64,000 nucleotides of DNA from RGIG4079 sp045531405 (GCA_045531405.1 JAZSDX010000013.1:1-64000); one strand, 5' to 3'; positions 15,759-23,873 are shown, numbered from the stretch's first letter. Numbers and translations are program-made. The notes: a model not told the origin generated them from the letters alone.

Positions 15759-16163
15759 ATGTGGGAGAAGGTATTTCGAGAAGCGAAAGAGACGAAACAC
15801 CGGAAGAAGCCGAGTGATGAGGAGCATCGGTTACAAGTGGCTTGTGTGAGGTGGTTTCGGTTGCAGTACCCTCAGTGGTCGCATGCTTTATTTTCGGTTC
15901 CGAATGGCGGTAGGCGAGATGCTACTACCGGTGCGAAGTTAAAGGCAGAGGGAGCACTTGCCGGGGTGAGTGATTTGATTCTTCTCAAGAGTAATGCCGA
16001 CTATGGGGCTTTGTTGATAGAGATGAAGACGCAGAAAGGGCGGCAGAGCGAACAGCAGAAATGGTGGGAGGAGTTGATAACTCAAGACTGCTACAAGTAT
16101 GTGGTGTGTAGGAGTGTTGATGACTTTGTGCGAGAGGTGGAGGGGTATTTGGATAATTCATAA
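15759..16163 (+). CDS. VRR-NUC nuclease
   Basis: 134 residues with the VRR-NUC order: E (EHRLQVACVRWFRLQYP), PNGGRRDATTGAKLKAEG, then GVSDLILL and LLIEMKTQKGRQS, giving the D...ExK active site of the PD-(D/E)XK superfamily. Phage members act on branched DNA during replication or packaging. Good match to family length. Confidence 0.85.
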   Translation: MWEKVFREAKETKHRKKPSDEEHRLQVACVRWFRLQYPQWSHALFSVPNGGRRDATTGAKLKAEGALAGVSDLILLKSNADYGALLIEMKTQKGRQSEQQKWWEELITQDCYKYVVCRSVDDFVREVEGYLDNS

Positions 16164-16190
16164 TGCGTAATTGATAATGCATAGTTCATA
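16155..16190 (+). repeat. Module C tract (AATTCATAATGC type)
   Basis: ATAATTCATAATGCGTAATT and similar words directly precede module A copy 4 and overlap the end of the VRR-NUC gene. Confidence 0.6.
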
Positions 16191-16208
16191 ATTGACCCCT
16201 CAGTCGCA

Positions 16209-16305
16209 ATCGACCCCCTCCCCGCAGAGCGGTACTCCCCCTAAAAGGGTTTCAGGGGGAGAGTTGATGGGAGAGATAAGCGAAATAGGAGAAATAAGAG
16301 ATATA
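16209..16305 (+). repeat. Composite repeat, modules A and E (copy 4)
   Basis: CGACCCCCTCCCCGCAGAGC, then GGTACTCCCCCTAAAAGGG and TTCAGGGGGAGAGTTGATGG, followed by a purine tail (GAGATAAGCGAAATAGGAG) that leads straight into the ATG of the initiator gene. The tail supplies its probable ribosome-binding purines. Confidence 0.75.
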
Positions 16306-17201
16306 TGAGTTATATCGAATTGATAAATAGGTTTTGGAGGTTGCGCGGTTGGGAGGGGATGTCGTCGTATGAGGCAGACCTCTATATGTATCTACTGCAT
16401 CGGTGCAACCAAGGCAGATGGGTAAATCCCTTTGAGGTTTCGACCCGGGAGATAGAGCGTGACTTGATGATGTCGAGGCCTACGATTATCAAGGCTCGTG
16501 CGACACTCCAATCTCATGGATTGATAGATTATCGAGAGGGGAAAACGAAGGGAAAATCTCCGGCATATGCTATCGAATATGCTATAAAAAAATCGGGTGA
16601 TTGTGTAAAGGAGATTAACACAATAGGCAGTGATTGTGTAAACGTGGCTAACACAATCGGGGTTGATTGTGTAAACGATTGTGTAAAGGAGATTAACACA
16701 ATCGCAGAAAAAAAAGAAAGTTTTCCCCCACCCCCCCTTTATAAAGAAAAAAAAGAAATAAATAAAGAAAAAAAGAATCTCGCTTCGCTCGATACGCACG
16801 ACGCGCGCGCGAGAGAGAGAGTTTTGATTTTGGGTGAAGGGGATCTTAAGGCGATAGAGCAGTTGAGAGTTTCTTTTTCCTCTCGCATGGCTCGAGAAAC
16901 ATTGATGCGCCAGAATGGAATTTCTTCGGTGGAAGAATACCGAAGCATTTGCGATGAGATTCTTGGCGAGTGGGCTATCACAAAAGGAGAGGATTTTGAA
17001 ATCACCGAGGACGTGAGGAAGCATTTCATAAATTTGGTAAGAGTAAAAAGCGAAAAAAGAAAAAGCAAGGGGGGCGGCCGGGCGCCGACAATGGCAGAAA
17101 GAGATGCCGAGCGTGAGCGAAAGAATGCGGAGCGTGAGGCGCATGACGCAACAGCAATCACCTTTGAGGAGTATGAGAGAATGCGGAATACGGAGTGCTG
17201 A
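16305..17201 (+). CDS. Replication initiator with winged helix and internal iterons
   Basis: 298 residues. Residues 1-95 form a DnaD/lambda-O-like winged helix (VNPFEVSTREIERDLMMSRP). The middle (about 99-133) is low-complexity peptide encoded by DNA iterons, then Lys/Glu-rich linker. The C terminus is helical with a basic tail (VKSEKRKSKGGG). As in lambda O, the replication origin appears to lie within the gene. The upstream start region is formed by a composite repeat tail. Confidence 0.7.
   Translation: MSYIELINRFWRLRGWEGMSSYEADLYMYLLHRCNQGRWVNPFEVSTREIERDLMMSRPTIIKARATLQSHGLIDYREGKTKGKSPAYAIEYAIKKSGDCVKEINTIGSDCVNVANTIGVDCVNDCVKEINTIAEKKESFPPPPLYKEKKEINKEKKNLASLDTHDARARERVLILGEGDLKAIEQLRVSFSSRMARETLMRQNGISSVEEYRSICDEILGEWAITKGEDFEITEDVRKHFINLVRVKSEKRKSKGGGRAPTMAERDAERERKNAEREAHDATAITFEEYERMRNTEC
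16599..16703 (+). other. ori: Iteron cluster, candidate replication origin
   Basis: GATTGTGTAA occurs at 16599, 16632, 16665 and 16677. The inverse form (T/C)TAACACAAT occurs near 16615, 16649 and 16693. Inverted pairs are about 6-7 nt apart. An A-rich purine tract with C and T runs follows (16705-16775), a plausible unwinding element. All lies within the initiator gene. Confidence 0.65.
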
Positions 17202-17208
17202 ATGCGGA

Positions 17209-17306
17209 ATTGACCACCTCCCGGCGTTGCCGTACTCCTCCTAAAAATTACCCTGTAATTTTCAAGAGGAGAGTTGATAGGAGTAATAAGAGAAATAGGA
17301 GATATA
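17209..17306 (+). repeat. Composite repeat, modules A and E (copy 5)
   Basis: TTGACCACCTCCCGGCGTTG to AGAGGAGAGTTGATAGGAG, then AATAAGAGAAATAGGAGATA up to the ATG of the next gene. As at copy 4, the tail places a GGAG sequence just before a start codon. Confidence 0.7.
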
Positions 17307-17666
17307 ATGAGTTACACGAGGAAGAAAGATGGGTTGTATGTGGGTGATGATGGTCGCATATATAACCACCAACGATATAAGACGATGATATTTTGGTCGC
17401 CACAGATGATTGCTGACCTTAAACGGTATTTCCCTACGACGCTGAATGAGGAGTTGGCCGGGATATTGAATGTTTCACCAAGGACGATGGTGAGGAAAGC
17501 GAGAGAGTTGGGATTGGAAAAAGATAAGGTGTGGCTTCGTGCGATATGGGAGGAGCGACGGTTGATGGCACATGTTGAGAGCAAGAGGTTGGGCTATCCC
17601 GGTAGCTTCAAGAAAGGCACAAAGATAGGGCAGGCCTATTGGTTTAAGAAGAAAGGAGAAGAATGA
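17307..17666 (+). CDS. HTH protein, 119 aa
   Basis: 119 residues from ATG 17307 (ATAGGAGATATA precedes it). An HTH of Myb/AsnC-like style lies at about 48-75 (NEELAGILNVSPRTMVRKAR). The flanks are aromatic and basic (TKIGQAYWFKKK). Probably DNA-binding, perhaps a relative of HNH-associated phage proteins without the nuclease. Overlaps the next gene by 4 bp. Confidence 0.6.
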   Translation: MSYTRKKDGLYVGDDGRIYNHQRYKTMIFWSPQMIADLKRYFPTTLNEELAGILNVSPRTMVRKARELGLEKDKVWLRAIWEERRLMAHVESKRLGYPGSFKKGTKIGQAYWFKKKGEE

Positions 17667-18205
17667 AGAAAGCAATAATACAAAGGGTGGCGAAGGAGTT
17701 TCGCGTTGGGGTGAAGTCGCTACGAATAGGAGAGAAACAAACTCGTGATGTGATCGAGGCACGATATGCTTATGCAGTTGTGTTGATGGTTATGGGTGAG
17801 GATGTGCGAAGTGAATTGATGCGAGAGTTGGAGATGCGAGAGCCGGTGGCAGTTGATTATGAGTTGCGGTCGGAGGAGTATTTCAGGTTGTCGAAGCAGT
17901 TTAGGAGACAGGTAGAAGAAATAACAAAAAAATTAGGTGTAGATGGTAGATTTGACAAATATGCAAGCGCGCACCCTGCAAAGATTGATAAGTGGCTACA
18001 AGTCCTTGCTGAACCAAAAGCCCCGAAGCGAGCAGAGTTGCTGAGAAGCAAACGAGGTAAGACATTGCACTCGTTTGATTTCACAGTTGGAGAAGAAGCT
18101 GCAATGCAACGGGCATGTGAGGAAGCCGAGGAGTGGATGAATGGGTATGGGAAAGGGTATGAATATATGCCTATTGTGGATAGGAAACACTATTGTAATT
18201 CATAA
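17663..18205 (+). CDS. Hypothetical protein, 180 aa
   Basis: The N-terminal 60 residues (AKEFRVGVKSLRIGEKQTRD, IEARYAYAVVLM) resemble the DnaA domain IV style seen again in the 101-aa protein at 59099. The remainder is helical with a basic stretch. No catalytic motif. It may be a DNA-binding accessory of replication; this is tentative. Confidence 0.5.
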   Translation: MKKAIIQRVAKEFRVGVKSLRIGEKQTRDVIEARYAYAVVLMVMGEDVRSELMRELEMREPVAVDYELRSEEYFRLSKQFRRQVEEITKKLGVDGRFDKYASAHPAKIDKWLQVLAEPKAPKRAELLRSKRGKTLHSFDFTVGEEAAMQRACEEAEEWMNGYGKGYEYMPIVDRKHYCNS

Positions 18206-18230
18206 TGCGTAATTCATAATTCATAATGGA
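18195..18230 (+). repeat. Module C tract
   Basis: GTAATTCATAATGCGTAATT and AATTCATAATGG fill the gap after the 180-aa gene, overlapping its last codons. Confidence 0.6.
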
Positions 18231-18232
18231 TG

Positions 18233-18379
18233 ATGAAAAAGACTGATATGTTTGGCAGGCCTTTGCCACCCAAGTTATGGTTTTTCGCTGACAAAGACCC
18301 ATTGATAAAGAGTCTTGAGAGGACTAATAAAAGTTTGAAGGATCTTGCAAATAGGATAGGTAACAGTGACAGAAAATGA
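18233..18379 (+). CDS. Small protein, 48 aa
   Basis: ATG 18233 opens 48 codons: MKKTDMFGRPLPPKLWFFAD, then a helical LERTNKSLKDLANRIG. It overlaps the following GTG-started peptide. Unknown function. Confidence 0.45.
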   Translation: MKKTDMFGRPLPPKLWFFADKDPLIKSLERTNKSLKDLANRIGNSDRK

Positions 18380-18449
18380 AATAACACTAATAGCATTAAT
18401 TATCTCAGCCTTGGCACTATGGTGCTTGGGCGGAAAGGAGGAGGAATGA
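18366..18449 (+). CDS. Membrane micro-protein, 27 aa
   Basis: From GTG 18366: MTENEITLIALIISALALWC then LGGKEEE. One membrane helix and an acidic tail. It overlaps both neighbours and contains the ribosome-binding GGAGGAGG for the methyltransferase gene. Start and reality uncertain. Confidence 0.35.
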   Translation: MTENEITLIALIISALALWCLGGKEEE

Positions 18450-19198
18450 AGAATATAGAATTATATAACGACCATTTTCAAAATTACAAGACCTACCAAA
18501 TTCCAAAGGCTCAACTTGTAATTGCCGACATCCCTTATAATATCGGCAAAGATGCTTATGGGAGTAATCCTCTATGGTATGTGGGGGGGGACAATAAGAA
18601 TGGAGAGAGTGAAAAGGCAGGCAAAACATTCTTTGATACTGATGAAGATTTTCGTATTACCGAGTTTCTACATTTCTGCTCAAAGATGTTAGTCAAAGAG
18701 CCAAAAGAAACAGGGAAAGCACCATGTATGATTGTGTTTTGTGAGTTTGAGCAACAATTTGAGTTGATAGAAAAGGCAAAAAGATATGGCTTTAACAAAT
18801 ATATTAATCTTGTATTTCGCAAAAACTATTCTGCTCAAGTGCTTAAGGCTAATATGAGGATAGTTGGAAATAGTGAATATGCCGTATTGCTTTATCGTGA
18901 CAAGTTGCCAAAATTCAACAATGATGGCAGAATGATATTCAATTGCATGGACTTCCCAAGAGATACAACAACACCAAAGGTTCACCCAACACAAAAGCCT
19001 GTTGCATTGTTGGAGCATCTTATACGGATATTTACTGATGAAAATGATGTGGTGATTGACCCATGCGCAGGCAGTGGCTCAACATTGTTAGCAGCGAAGA
19101 ATGTAGGTCGCAGAGCCTACGGATTTGAGATTAAGAAAGATTTTTACAAAAAGGCAATAGGGTTGATTGAGAATTGCTCGCAGCCTGTATTATTTTAA
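18446..19198 (+). CDS. DNA N4/N6 methyltransferase (beta class)
   Basis: 250 residues from ATG 18446, preceded by GGAGGAGG. The catalytic motif IV is ADIPYN at about 27-32, and the SAM-binding FxGxG-like motif comes later as IDPCAGSGSTLLAA (about 205), followed by GFEIKKDFYKKA. This motif order is the beta class of N6-adenine / N4-cytosine enzymes. No restriction partner is nearby, so it probably protects phage DNA or regulates. Target sequence unknown. Confidence 0.85.
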   Translation: MKNIELYNDHFQNYKTYQIPKAQLVIADIPYNIGKDAYGSNPLWYVGGDNKNGESEKAGKTFFDTDEDFRITEFLHFCSKMLVKEPKETGKAPCMIVFCEFEQQFELIEKAKRYGFNKYINLVFRKNYSAQVLKANMRIVGNSEYAVLLYRDKLPKFNNDGRMIFNCMDFPRDTTTPKVHPTQKPVALLEHLIRIFTDENDVVIDPCAGSGSTLLAAKNVGRRAYGFEIKKDFYKKAIGLIENCSQPVLF

Positions 19199-19208
19199 TT
19201 ATTGAGTT

Positions 19209-19388
19209 ATGAATAATTACAACGCAGACATAGCACATTGTGTGGGGACTGATTGCCCACTCAAAGAGAAGTGCAGAAGATTCCAATTATACGAGATTTG
19301 GAAAGGAATGATGGAAGAGTATTGCTGGACCCCATTTGTCGAGCCAAGTTTTAAGAATGGAAAATGTGAAAGTTTGAGAGAGATATGA
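19209..19388 (+). CDS. Small Cys-rich protein, 59 aa
   Basis: 59 residues with HCVGTDCPLKEKC and one or two further Cys, giving a likely small zinc site. Similar short Cys proteins occur in many Bacteroidales phages between early genes. Its stop overlaps the next start. Confidence 0.6.
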   Translation: MNNYNADIAHCVGTDCPLKEKCRRFQLYEIWKGMMEEYCWTPFVEPSFKNGKCESLREI

Positions 19389-19744
19389 ACGAAGTAAAAT
19401 TTAACAGCCAAATCTGCACCACAAAGGAGCAAAGCAAACGATTGTTGGATTTGGGATTGAAGCCCGAAACGGCGGATATGTCATACTATAAATTAGACGA
19501 TGAACCTGTATTAACAATAGGAATAGCACAAGTATATAGAGAAATCATAAAAGGAGGTAAAATAGTAGAAAAACAAAATGCTGAAGTTTTTCCTGCTTGG
19601 AGTCTGCATAGGTTACTATGTTTGCTATATCCTCGTGAAGATGTATATCTCATAATGCCATCAATGGCATACGATGACATTATTGACGACATTGAAAATG
19701 AAATCAAGTGTGGTGGTTTTAACAAAGAATACTTAAAGCAATGA
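19385..19744 (+). CDS. Conserved phage protein, 119 aa
   Basis: 119 residues including ICTTKEQSKRLLDLGLKPET and FPAWSLHRLLCLL, a pattern I recognise from many uncharacterised Bacteroidales phage proteins. Function unknown. Overlaps the next gene by 4 bp. Confidence 0.65.
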   Translation: MNEVKFNSQICTTKEQSKRLLDLGLKPETADMSYYKLDDEPVLTIGIAQVYREIIKGGKIVEKQNAEVFPAWSLHRLLCLLYPREDVYLIMPSMAYDDIIDDIENEIKCGGFNKEYLKQ

Positions 19745-20049
19745 AAGCAAGAATTAAAGCAACAGGAGAAATTATTGATGTTGAGTATGAAAAGCATCAT
19801 CCGTGTTCTGATATTATATCTTATAAAGAGAAGAATGGTGCAGTGTATTATAGTGAAGAATTGGATTTTGTTTTCTCAATGATAGATTGGGAGAAAAGAC
19901 GTTATGAGATAGCTAAGGATATTTTAGCATCTTCACATATTGCACAACAGATTGGAGCGTATTCGTATGTAGAAGAAGAGGAAGTTAAAGATGCGGTGAG
20001 AATGGCAGATTTACTTATTAAAGAATTAAAAAAAGAAAAACAACTATGA
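19741..20049 (+). CDS. Hypothetical protein, 102 aa
   Basis: 102 residues. The first half is beta-rich (MKARIKATGEIIDVEYEKHH, GAVYYSEELDF), the second helical ending KELKKEKQL. It is coupled by 4-bp overlaps to both neighbours. No family recognised. Confidence 0.6.
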   Translation: MKARIKATGEIIDVEYEKHHPCSDIISYKEKNGAVYYSEELDFVFSMIDWEKRRYEIAKDILASSHIAQQIGAYSYVEEEEVKDAVRMADLLIKELKKEKQL

Positions 20050-20969
20050 ACGAAGTGAGCAAAAATATGAAACATAAAATTTTTAAGTCAAGTGATACAA
20101 ATGTATCAAAGTTTGTTTTTGAGTGGAATAACCCCAAAGGCATAGCTGAATCAGTTTTGTATAGATATGAATCATATGCAAAAAGAACAGTTATTTGTTG
20201 TTCGGTGCAATCAGGTTGTCCTGTAGGGTGTGTATTTTGTGGCACGGGACAATTCTTTATAAGGAATCTATCAAAGGATGAGATTGTGGAGCAGGTAGAT
20301 ACTTGTTTGTCTTCTATTGATTGTAAAACAACTGAAATTAAGAAGTTTCAAATAATGTTTATGTCTATGGGTGAGCCTTTCTTAAATTTCAAGGAATTAA
20401 AACTTGCCATTATAGAACTTCACGATAAATACCCAAATGCAGATTTACTTGTGTCAACATCGGCTCCAAGTTTGATTTACAAAGTTATGGGAGAATTTAT
20501 AAGTTTGTGCAACGATATTCCCAAAATAGGATTGCAGTTTTCTGTTCACGAAAGTTTAGATGAAAATAGAAAAAAACTTATTCCAACAAAAACTTGCACA
20601 TTGAGGCAGATTAGTACATTGGGAGAATTGTGGGCTTCTTTTGTAGGGAGAAAGCCATATTATAATTATTGCGTACACGAAGGGAATAAAAGTATTGAAG
20701 ATGCAAAGAGGCTTGTGTCGCTTTTTGACCCGGGTGTATGGGAAACAACCTTGTCTGTCATATGTGAAAAAGATGAGTCAGTTGCAAATTCGATAGATAG
20801 GCAACTTGAAATGATTCAGCAATTTGGCGCACAAATGACTACTCTTGGTGCATCAATTAGAATATTTAATCCTGCCGGTCAAGACGACATTGGTGGGGGA
20901 TGTGGTCAACTATGGTATTTTCAAGAATGGATAAAAAGTTTGAGAAATGAAAACAAAAATAGAAATTAA
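20046..20969 (+). CDS. RlmN/Cfr-like radical SAM methyltransferase
   Basis: 307 residues, shorter than RlmN (about 380). The cluster motif is CPVGCVFC (CxxxCxxC) at about 60-67, preceded by ICCSVQSG, where RlmN has its structural Cys. GEPFLNF corresponds to the SAM-binding GEP motif. GGGCGQLWYF near the C terminus aligns with the methyl-carrying Cys of RlmN (ACGQL). All key residues are present, so it is probably active on RNA. The N-terminal RNA-binding domain looks shortened. Substrate unknown. Confidence 0.8.
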   Translation: MNEVSKNMKHKIFKSSDTNVSKFVFEWNNPKGIAESVLYRYESYAKRTVICCSVQSGCPVGCVFCGTGQFFIRNLSKDEIVEQVDTCLSSIDCKTTEIKKFQIMFMSMGEPFLNFKELKLAIIELHDKYPNADLLVSTSAPSLIYKVMGEFISLCNDIPKIGLQFSVHESLDENRKKLIPTKTCTLRQISTLGELWASFVGRKPYYNYCVHEGNKSIEDAKRLVSLFDPGVWETTLSVICEKDESVANSIDRQLEMIQQFGAQMTTLGASIRIFNPAGQDDIGGGCGQLWYFQEWIKSLRNENKNRN

Positions 20970-21552
20970 ATCAATATGGGGTAGCGTGTTGTTCAGCTAC
21001 GAAAAAGAAGATAACACAATTAAAGATACATTGGAAGAAGCCGTAAAGAGTGGTGCCAATCTCGGTGGTGCCTATCTCCGTGGTGCCAATCTCGGTGGTG
21101 CCTATCTCCGTGGTGCCAATCTCGGTGGTGCCAATCTCGGTGGTGCCTATCTCGGTGGTGCCAATCTCGGTGGTGCCAATCTCCGTGGTGCCAATCTCCG
21201 TGGTGCCAATCTCGGTGGTGCCTATCTCGGTGGTGCCAATCTCGGTGGTGCCTATCTCGGTGGTGCCAATCTCGGTGGTGCCAATCTCGGTGGTGCCAAT
21301 CTCGGTGGTGAATGGGGTGAGTTGCAAAGTTCAAGCGATGTATTAATAGTCGGTCCAATCGGTTCTCGCAATGGCTATACGACCATATACCATACCGACA
21401 AAGGAATATTTGTGCGATGTGGGTGCTTCGGAGGCTCGTTAAATGAGTTTAGTGAGAAAGTGAAAGAAACACATGAAGAGAGCAAACACGCCAAGGATTA
21501 CTTGGCATTGATTGATTTTGTAAAAGCGAAGTATGATGAACGAGAAGATTAA
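20947..21552 (+). CDS. Pentapeptide repeat protein
   Basis: 201 residues. Residues about 1-36 form a beta/helix cap (KIEIKSIWGSVLFSYEKE). About 37-121 consist of tandem pentapeptides of the form A(N/Y)L(G/R)G, enough for about four turns of a right-handed beta-helix. The C-terminal domain contains Cys (VRCGCFGGSLNEF). The repeats come from almost identical 15-bp units. Role unknown; pentapeptide proteins can mimic DNA. Confidence 0.8.
   Translation: MKTKIEIKSIWGSVLFSYEKEDNTIKDTLEEAVKSGANLGGAYLRGANLGGAYLRGANLGGANLGGAYLGGANLGGANLRGANLRGANLGGAYLGGANLGGAYLGGANLGGANLGGANLGGEWGELQSSSDVLIVGPIGSRNGYTTIYHTDKGIFVRCGCFGGSLNEFSEKVKETHEESKHAKDYLALIDFVKAKYDERED
21055..21309 (+). repeat. 15-bp tandem repeat array (about 17 units)
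   Basis: Units of CTCGGTGGTGCCAAT, with variants CTCCGTGGTGCCTAT and so on, run without interruption inside the pentapeptide gene. Unit identity is high at DNA level, so the array should expand and contract readily. Period 15 leaves other frames open as well. Confidence 0.85.
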
Positions 21553-21766
21553 GGCGAAAGCACAATCACTCTACCCCATTGAGAGCCATGCCAACGAGCA
21601 TACGGCTTTTTTGCAAGGTGCAAAAAAGGCAGACAAGACTAGAGTTGAAAAGGCTTGTGAATGGATTAAAAACAATAAACACTTATATAAAGAGTTGTCA
21701 TTTGGAAGTTTAAGCACAGATTGGGATAAATTTATCGTAGAATTTCGTAAAGCAATGGAGGAATAG
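21536..21766 (+). CDS. Small phage protein, 76 aa
   Basis: Helical protein with YPIESHANEHTAFLQGAKKA, a pattern common in Bacteroidales phage accessory genes. Two adjacent ATGs (21533 and 21536) are possible. Unknown function. Overlaps the pentapeptide gene. Confidence 0.6.
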   Translation: MNEKIKAKAQSLYPIESHANEHTAFLQGAKKADKTRVEKACEWIKNNKHLYKELSFGSLSTDWDKFIVEFRKAMEE

Positions 21767-21768
21767 AT

Positions 21769-22302
21769 ATGAAAATTTGGATAGCAAGAGATAAAGATGA
21801 AGATAGTTCTTTATGTCTATATGGCAAGAAACCTAAATTAAGTGAAGAGGTGGAAGGTCTTTGGGTTTGTAGTCAGTATGATATACTTGTTGATGTTATT
21901 GTTTACACTCTTGAAAAATTTGAAGAAAAGTTTCCTTATAAAGTTGAAGATAAAGTGTTATATAAACCTGATAATAAAACATATTTTATTATAAAAATGT
22001 TTTTGGAAAATGATAAGATTTTATATGAATTAAGTGATGAAGTTTGTTTAGAGGAATGCAACAAGCCTTACATACTAATATCTGATGTTGATGTTGTAAA
22101 ATTACAACCCTATAAAGAAGAAAATATGGAAGAAAGAAAATATTCAGATTTAAGATTACCATTAGATGATGATGATAAATTAGCAACAGAGGTGACTATT
22201 GGTGGTAATAAAATATTTCCCCCTAATGGTTATTTGATAGGCAAAATTACTAAAGTAGACAATGGAATGCTTGTAGAGTTTGTTAAGAAACAACCACAAT
22301 AA
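21769..22302 (+). CDS. Hypothetical protein, 177 aa (continues in frame after TAA)
   Basis: 177 residues. The N-terminal KIWIARDKDEDSSLCLYGKK part resembles small phage accessory proteins. The middle is acidic and beta-rich. The TAA at 22300-22302 is in the same frame as the downstream 83-aa coding stretch with no other stop between, so the two may once have been one fused gene. Confidence 0.6.
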   Translation: MKIWIARDKDEDSSLCLYGKKPKLSEEVEGLWVCSQYDILVDVIVYTLEKFEEKFPYKVEDKVLYKPDNKTYFIIKMFLENDKILYELSDEVCLEECNKPYILISDVDVVKLQPYKEENMEERKYSDLRLPLDDDDKLATEVTIGGNKIFPPNGYLIGKITKVDNGMLVEFVKKQPQ

Positions 22303-22341
22303 TGTTTTAATGCATCATATATCGACGGATATAAAAACGAA

Positions 22342-22593
22342 TTGCTTGAAAAATTACAAAAACTTTTAATCTGTCGTGATGCCTATTGGAAAGTTTATGG
22401 TGAACAAATGGGACTAGGTAAACCATGGGAACGTGATTGGAATAATTTATCGACAACTTGTGCATATATAAAAATCAATAAAGGCTGTTTTACATATTCA
22501 AGTAGAGTATTGGTATTCCCAACGGAAGAAATGCGTGACACTTTCTTTGATAACTTTAAGGATTTAATAAATGAATGTAAAGAACTATTATAA
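22342..22593 (+). pseudogene. C-terminal phage domain lacking its own start
   Basis: 83 residues from TTG 22342, but the frame is open from the TAA at 22302 (CFNASYIDGYKNELLEKLQK). The block LLICRDAYWKVYGEQMGLGK then FPTEEMRDTFFDNFKDLI is a conserved phage domain normally at the end of a longer protein. No ATG or RBS is evident, so it is probably a remnant or a translationally recoded extension. Confidence 0.5.
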
Positions 22594-22594
22594 T

Positions 22595-22780
22595 ATGAAG
22601 AACTTATATTTGGTGACATTAAATAGTGACACTCGCATACTAATAGTAGCGTCAGAGGAAAATGTGGCTGGTGATTATTGTTTAGCTATTATGCACCTTG
22701 GTGAATGGATTGAAAGCATAGAATTTATAGCTGTGGTAGGTGGTAATTACCAAGAAGGTGAAATACTTAAAAAATTTTGA
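22595..22780 (+). CDS. Small protein, 61 aa
   Basis: ATG at 22595, 61 residues: MKNLYLVTLNSDTRILIVAS then IESIEFIAVVGGNYQEGEI. Beta-rich; resembles short phage proteins of unknown role. The alternative ATG 24 nt earlier lacks support. Confidence 0.5.
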   Translation: MKNLYLVTLNSDTRILIVASEENVAGDYCLAIMHLGEWIESIEFIAVVGGNYQEGEILKKF

Positions 22781-22782
22781 TT

Positions 22783-23658
22783 ATGGAAAAGAAAATTAAC
22801 ATAGCAGAACTCCTAAAAGGCTGTCCAAAAGGAATGGAGTTAGATTGTACAATATACGAGGATGTTACATTATATAAGATTGATGACTCTCCTGAACATG
22901 AATACCCAATTCGAATTGAAACAAAAAATGGTTATTTCTTGGATTTAACAAAATATGGGACTTATACAGATATCGACGAGGCAAAATGTGTCATCTTCCC
23001 AAAAGGCAAAACTACTTGGGAGGGATTTCAAAGACCTTTTAAGGATGGAGATATAGTTACTTGTACTAATAAAAATTGCACTTATACTGCAATTTTTAAA
23101 GGAATGAGAGACTATAATTCCTTCAATCATTATGGAGTACTGGCTGATACTAGATTTCGTTGTATGGTTAATGATTGGTCAGATTTCAATAAAACTTGTA
23201 GACTTGCCACAGAAGAAGAAAAAGAAAAACTCTTTGATGTTATTAAAGCAAGTGGCTACAAATGGAATGATAAGACCAAGACTTTGGAGAAGTTGCCGAA
23301 GTTTAAGGTGGGGGATAGAATTGAAAAATGTGGGTATAGATTTACTATTGCAGAAGTTAAAGACAATTATTATTTAACTAAATGTGGAAATAAAATACCT
23401 ATTGACTGTCAAGATGGTTTTAGTTTAGTCCCTAACAAATTCGATATTACTACTTTGAAGCCTTTTGATAAAGTGTTGGTTAGATGTAGTAATAATGGTT
23501 CATGGGAACCTCAATTTTTTGCAGATTATAGACCAAAATCAAAATTTCCATTTGTATGTACATATAATAGTTGGACACAGTGCATTCCCTATGAAGGCAA
23601 TGAACATCTATCAAATACAAAAAATGATTGTGATGAATATTATAAAACTTGGGAATAA
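22783..23658 (+). CDS. Phage protein with repeated SH3-like modules, 291 aa
   Basis: It begins MEKKINIAELLKGCPKGMEL, a familiar opening in Bacteroidales phages. At least three similar beta modules follow, each with FKDGDIVTC / FKVGDRIEKCG / KPFDKVLVRC turn sequences and aromatic strands. Binding role likely; ligand unknown. The stop overlaps the next start. Confidence 0.65.
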   Translation: MEKKINIAELLKGCPKGMELDCTIYEDVTLYKIDDSPEHEYPIRIETKNGYFLDLTKYGTYTDIDEAKCVIFPKGKTTWEGFQRPFKDGDIVTCTNKNCTYTAIFKGMRDYNSFNHYGVLADTRFRCMVNDWSDFNKTCRLATEEEKEKLFDVIKASGYKWNDKTKTLEKLPKFKVGDRIEKCGYRFTIAEVKDNYYLTKCGNKIPIDCQDGFSLVPNKFDITTLKPFDKVLVRCSNNGSWEPQFFADYRPKSKFPFVCTYNSWTQCIPYEGNEHLSNTKNDCDEYYKTWE

Positions 23659-23873
23659 TGAAAGAGCAGATATATAACTTTCTTTTAGAGTCGTTATATC
23701 CAACACCCTCTTGTTTCCATTGCCAATATTCCGATATTGATGCAAAGAGAAACCCTTGTAATAAATGTGACGGGGCAAACGAGTACAAGTTAAATAAAGG
23801 TGAAAAAGCAGACCTTGAAGAAATGACACGAGGACTAATAAAGATTGTAAAAAGAAATAAAGATAAGATATGA
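23658..23873 (+). CDS. Small zinc-ribbon-like protein, 71 aa
   Basis: 71 residues with CFHCQYSD and CNKCDGAN, giving two CxxC pairs about 14 residues apart (zinc ribbon). A helical basic tail follows. Unknown role. Coupled to the next gene by a 4-bp overlap. Confidence 0.6.
   Translation: MKEQIYNFLLESLYPTPSCFHCQYSDIDAKRNPCNKCDGANEYKLNKGEKADLEEMTRGLIKIVKRNKDKI

Noticed and set aside
16392..17161. Long minus-strand frames opposite the initiator
   Set aside because: They are shadows of a purine-rich gene, Phe/Ser-biased, with no start signal.
21055..21309. CRISPR-like array
   Set aside because: Units are contiguous 15-mers with no spacers and code for pentapeptides.
20971..21358. Long open frames in other frames and strand across the 15-bp array
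   Set aside because: A period of 15 without stops opens all frames; only the pentapeptide frame has a proper start, domain ends and neighbours.
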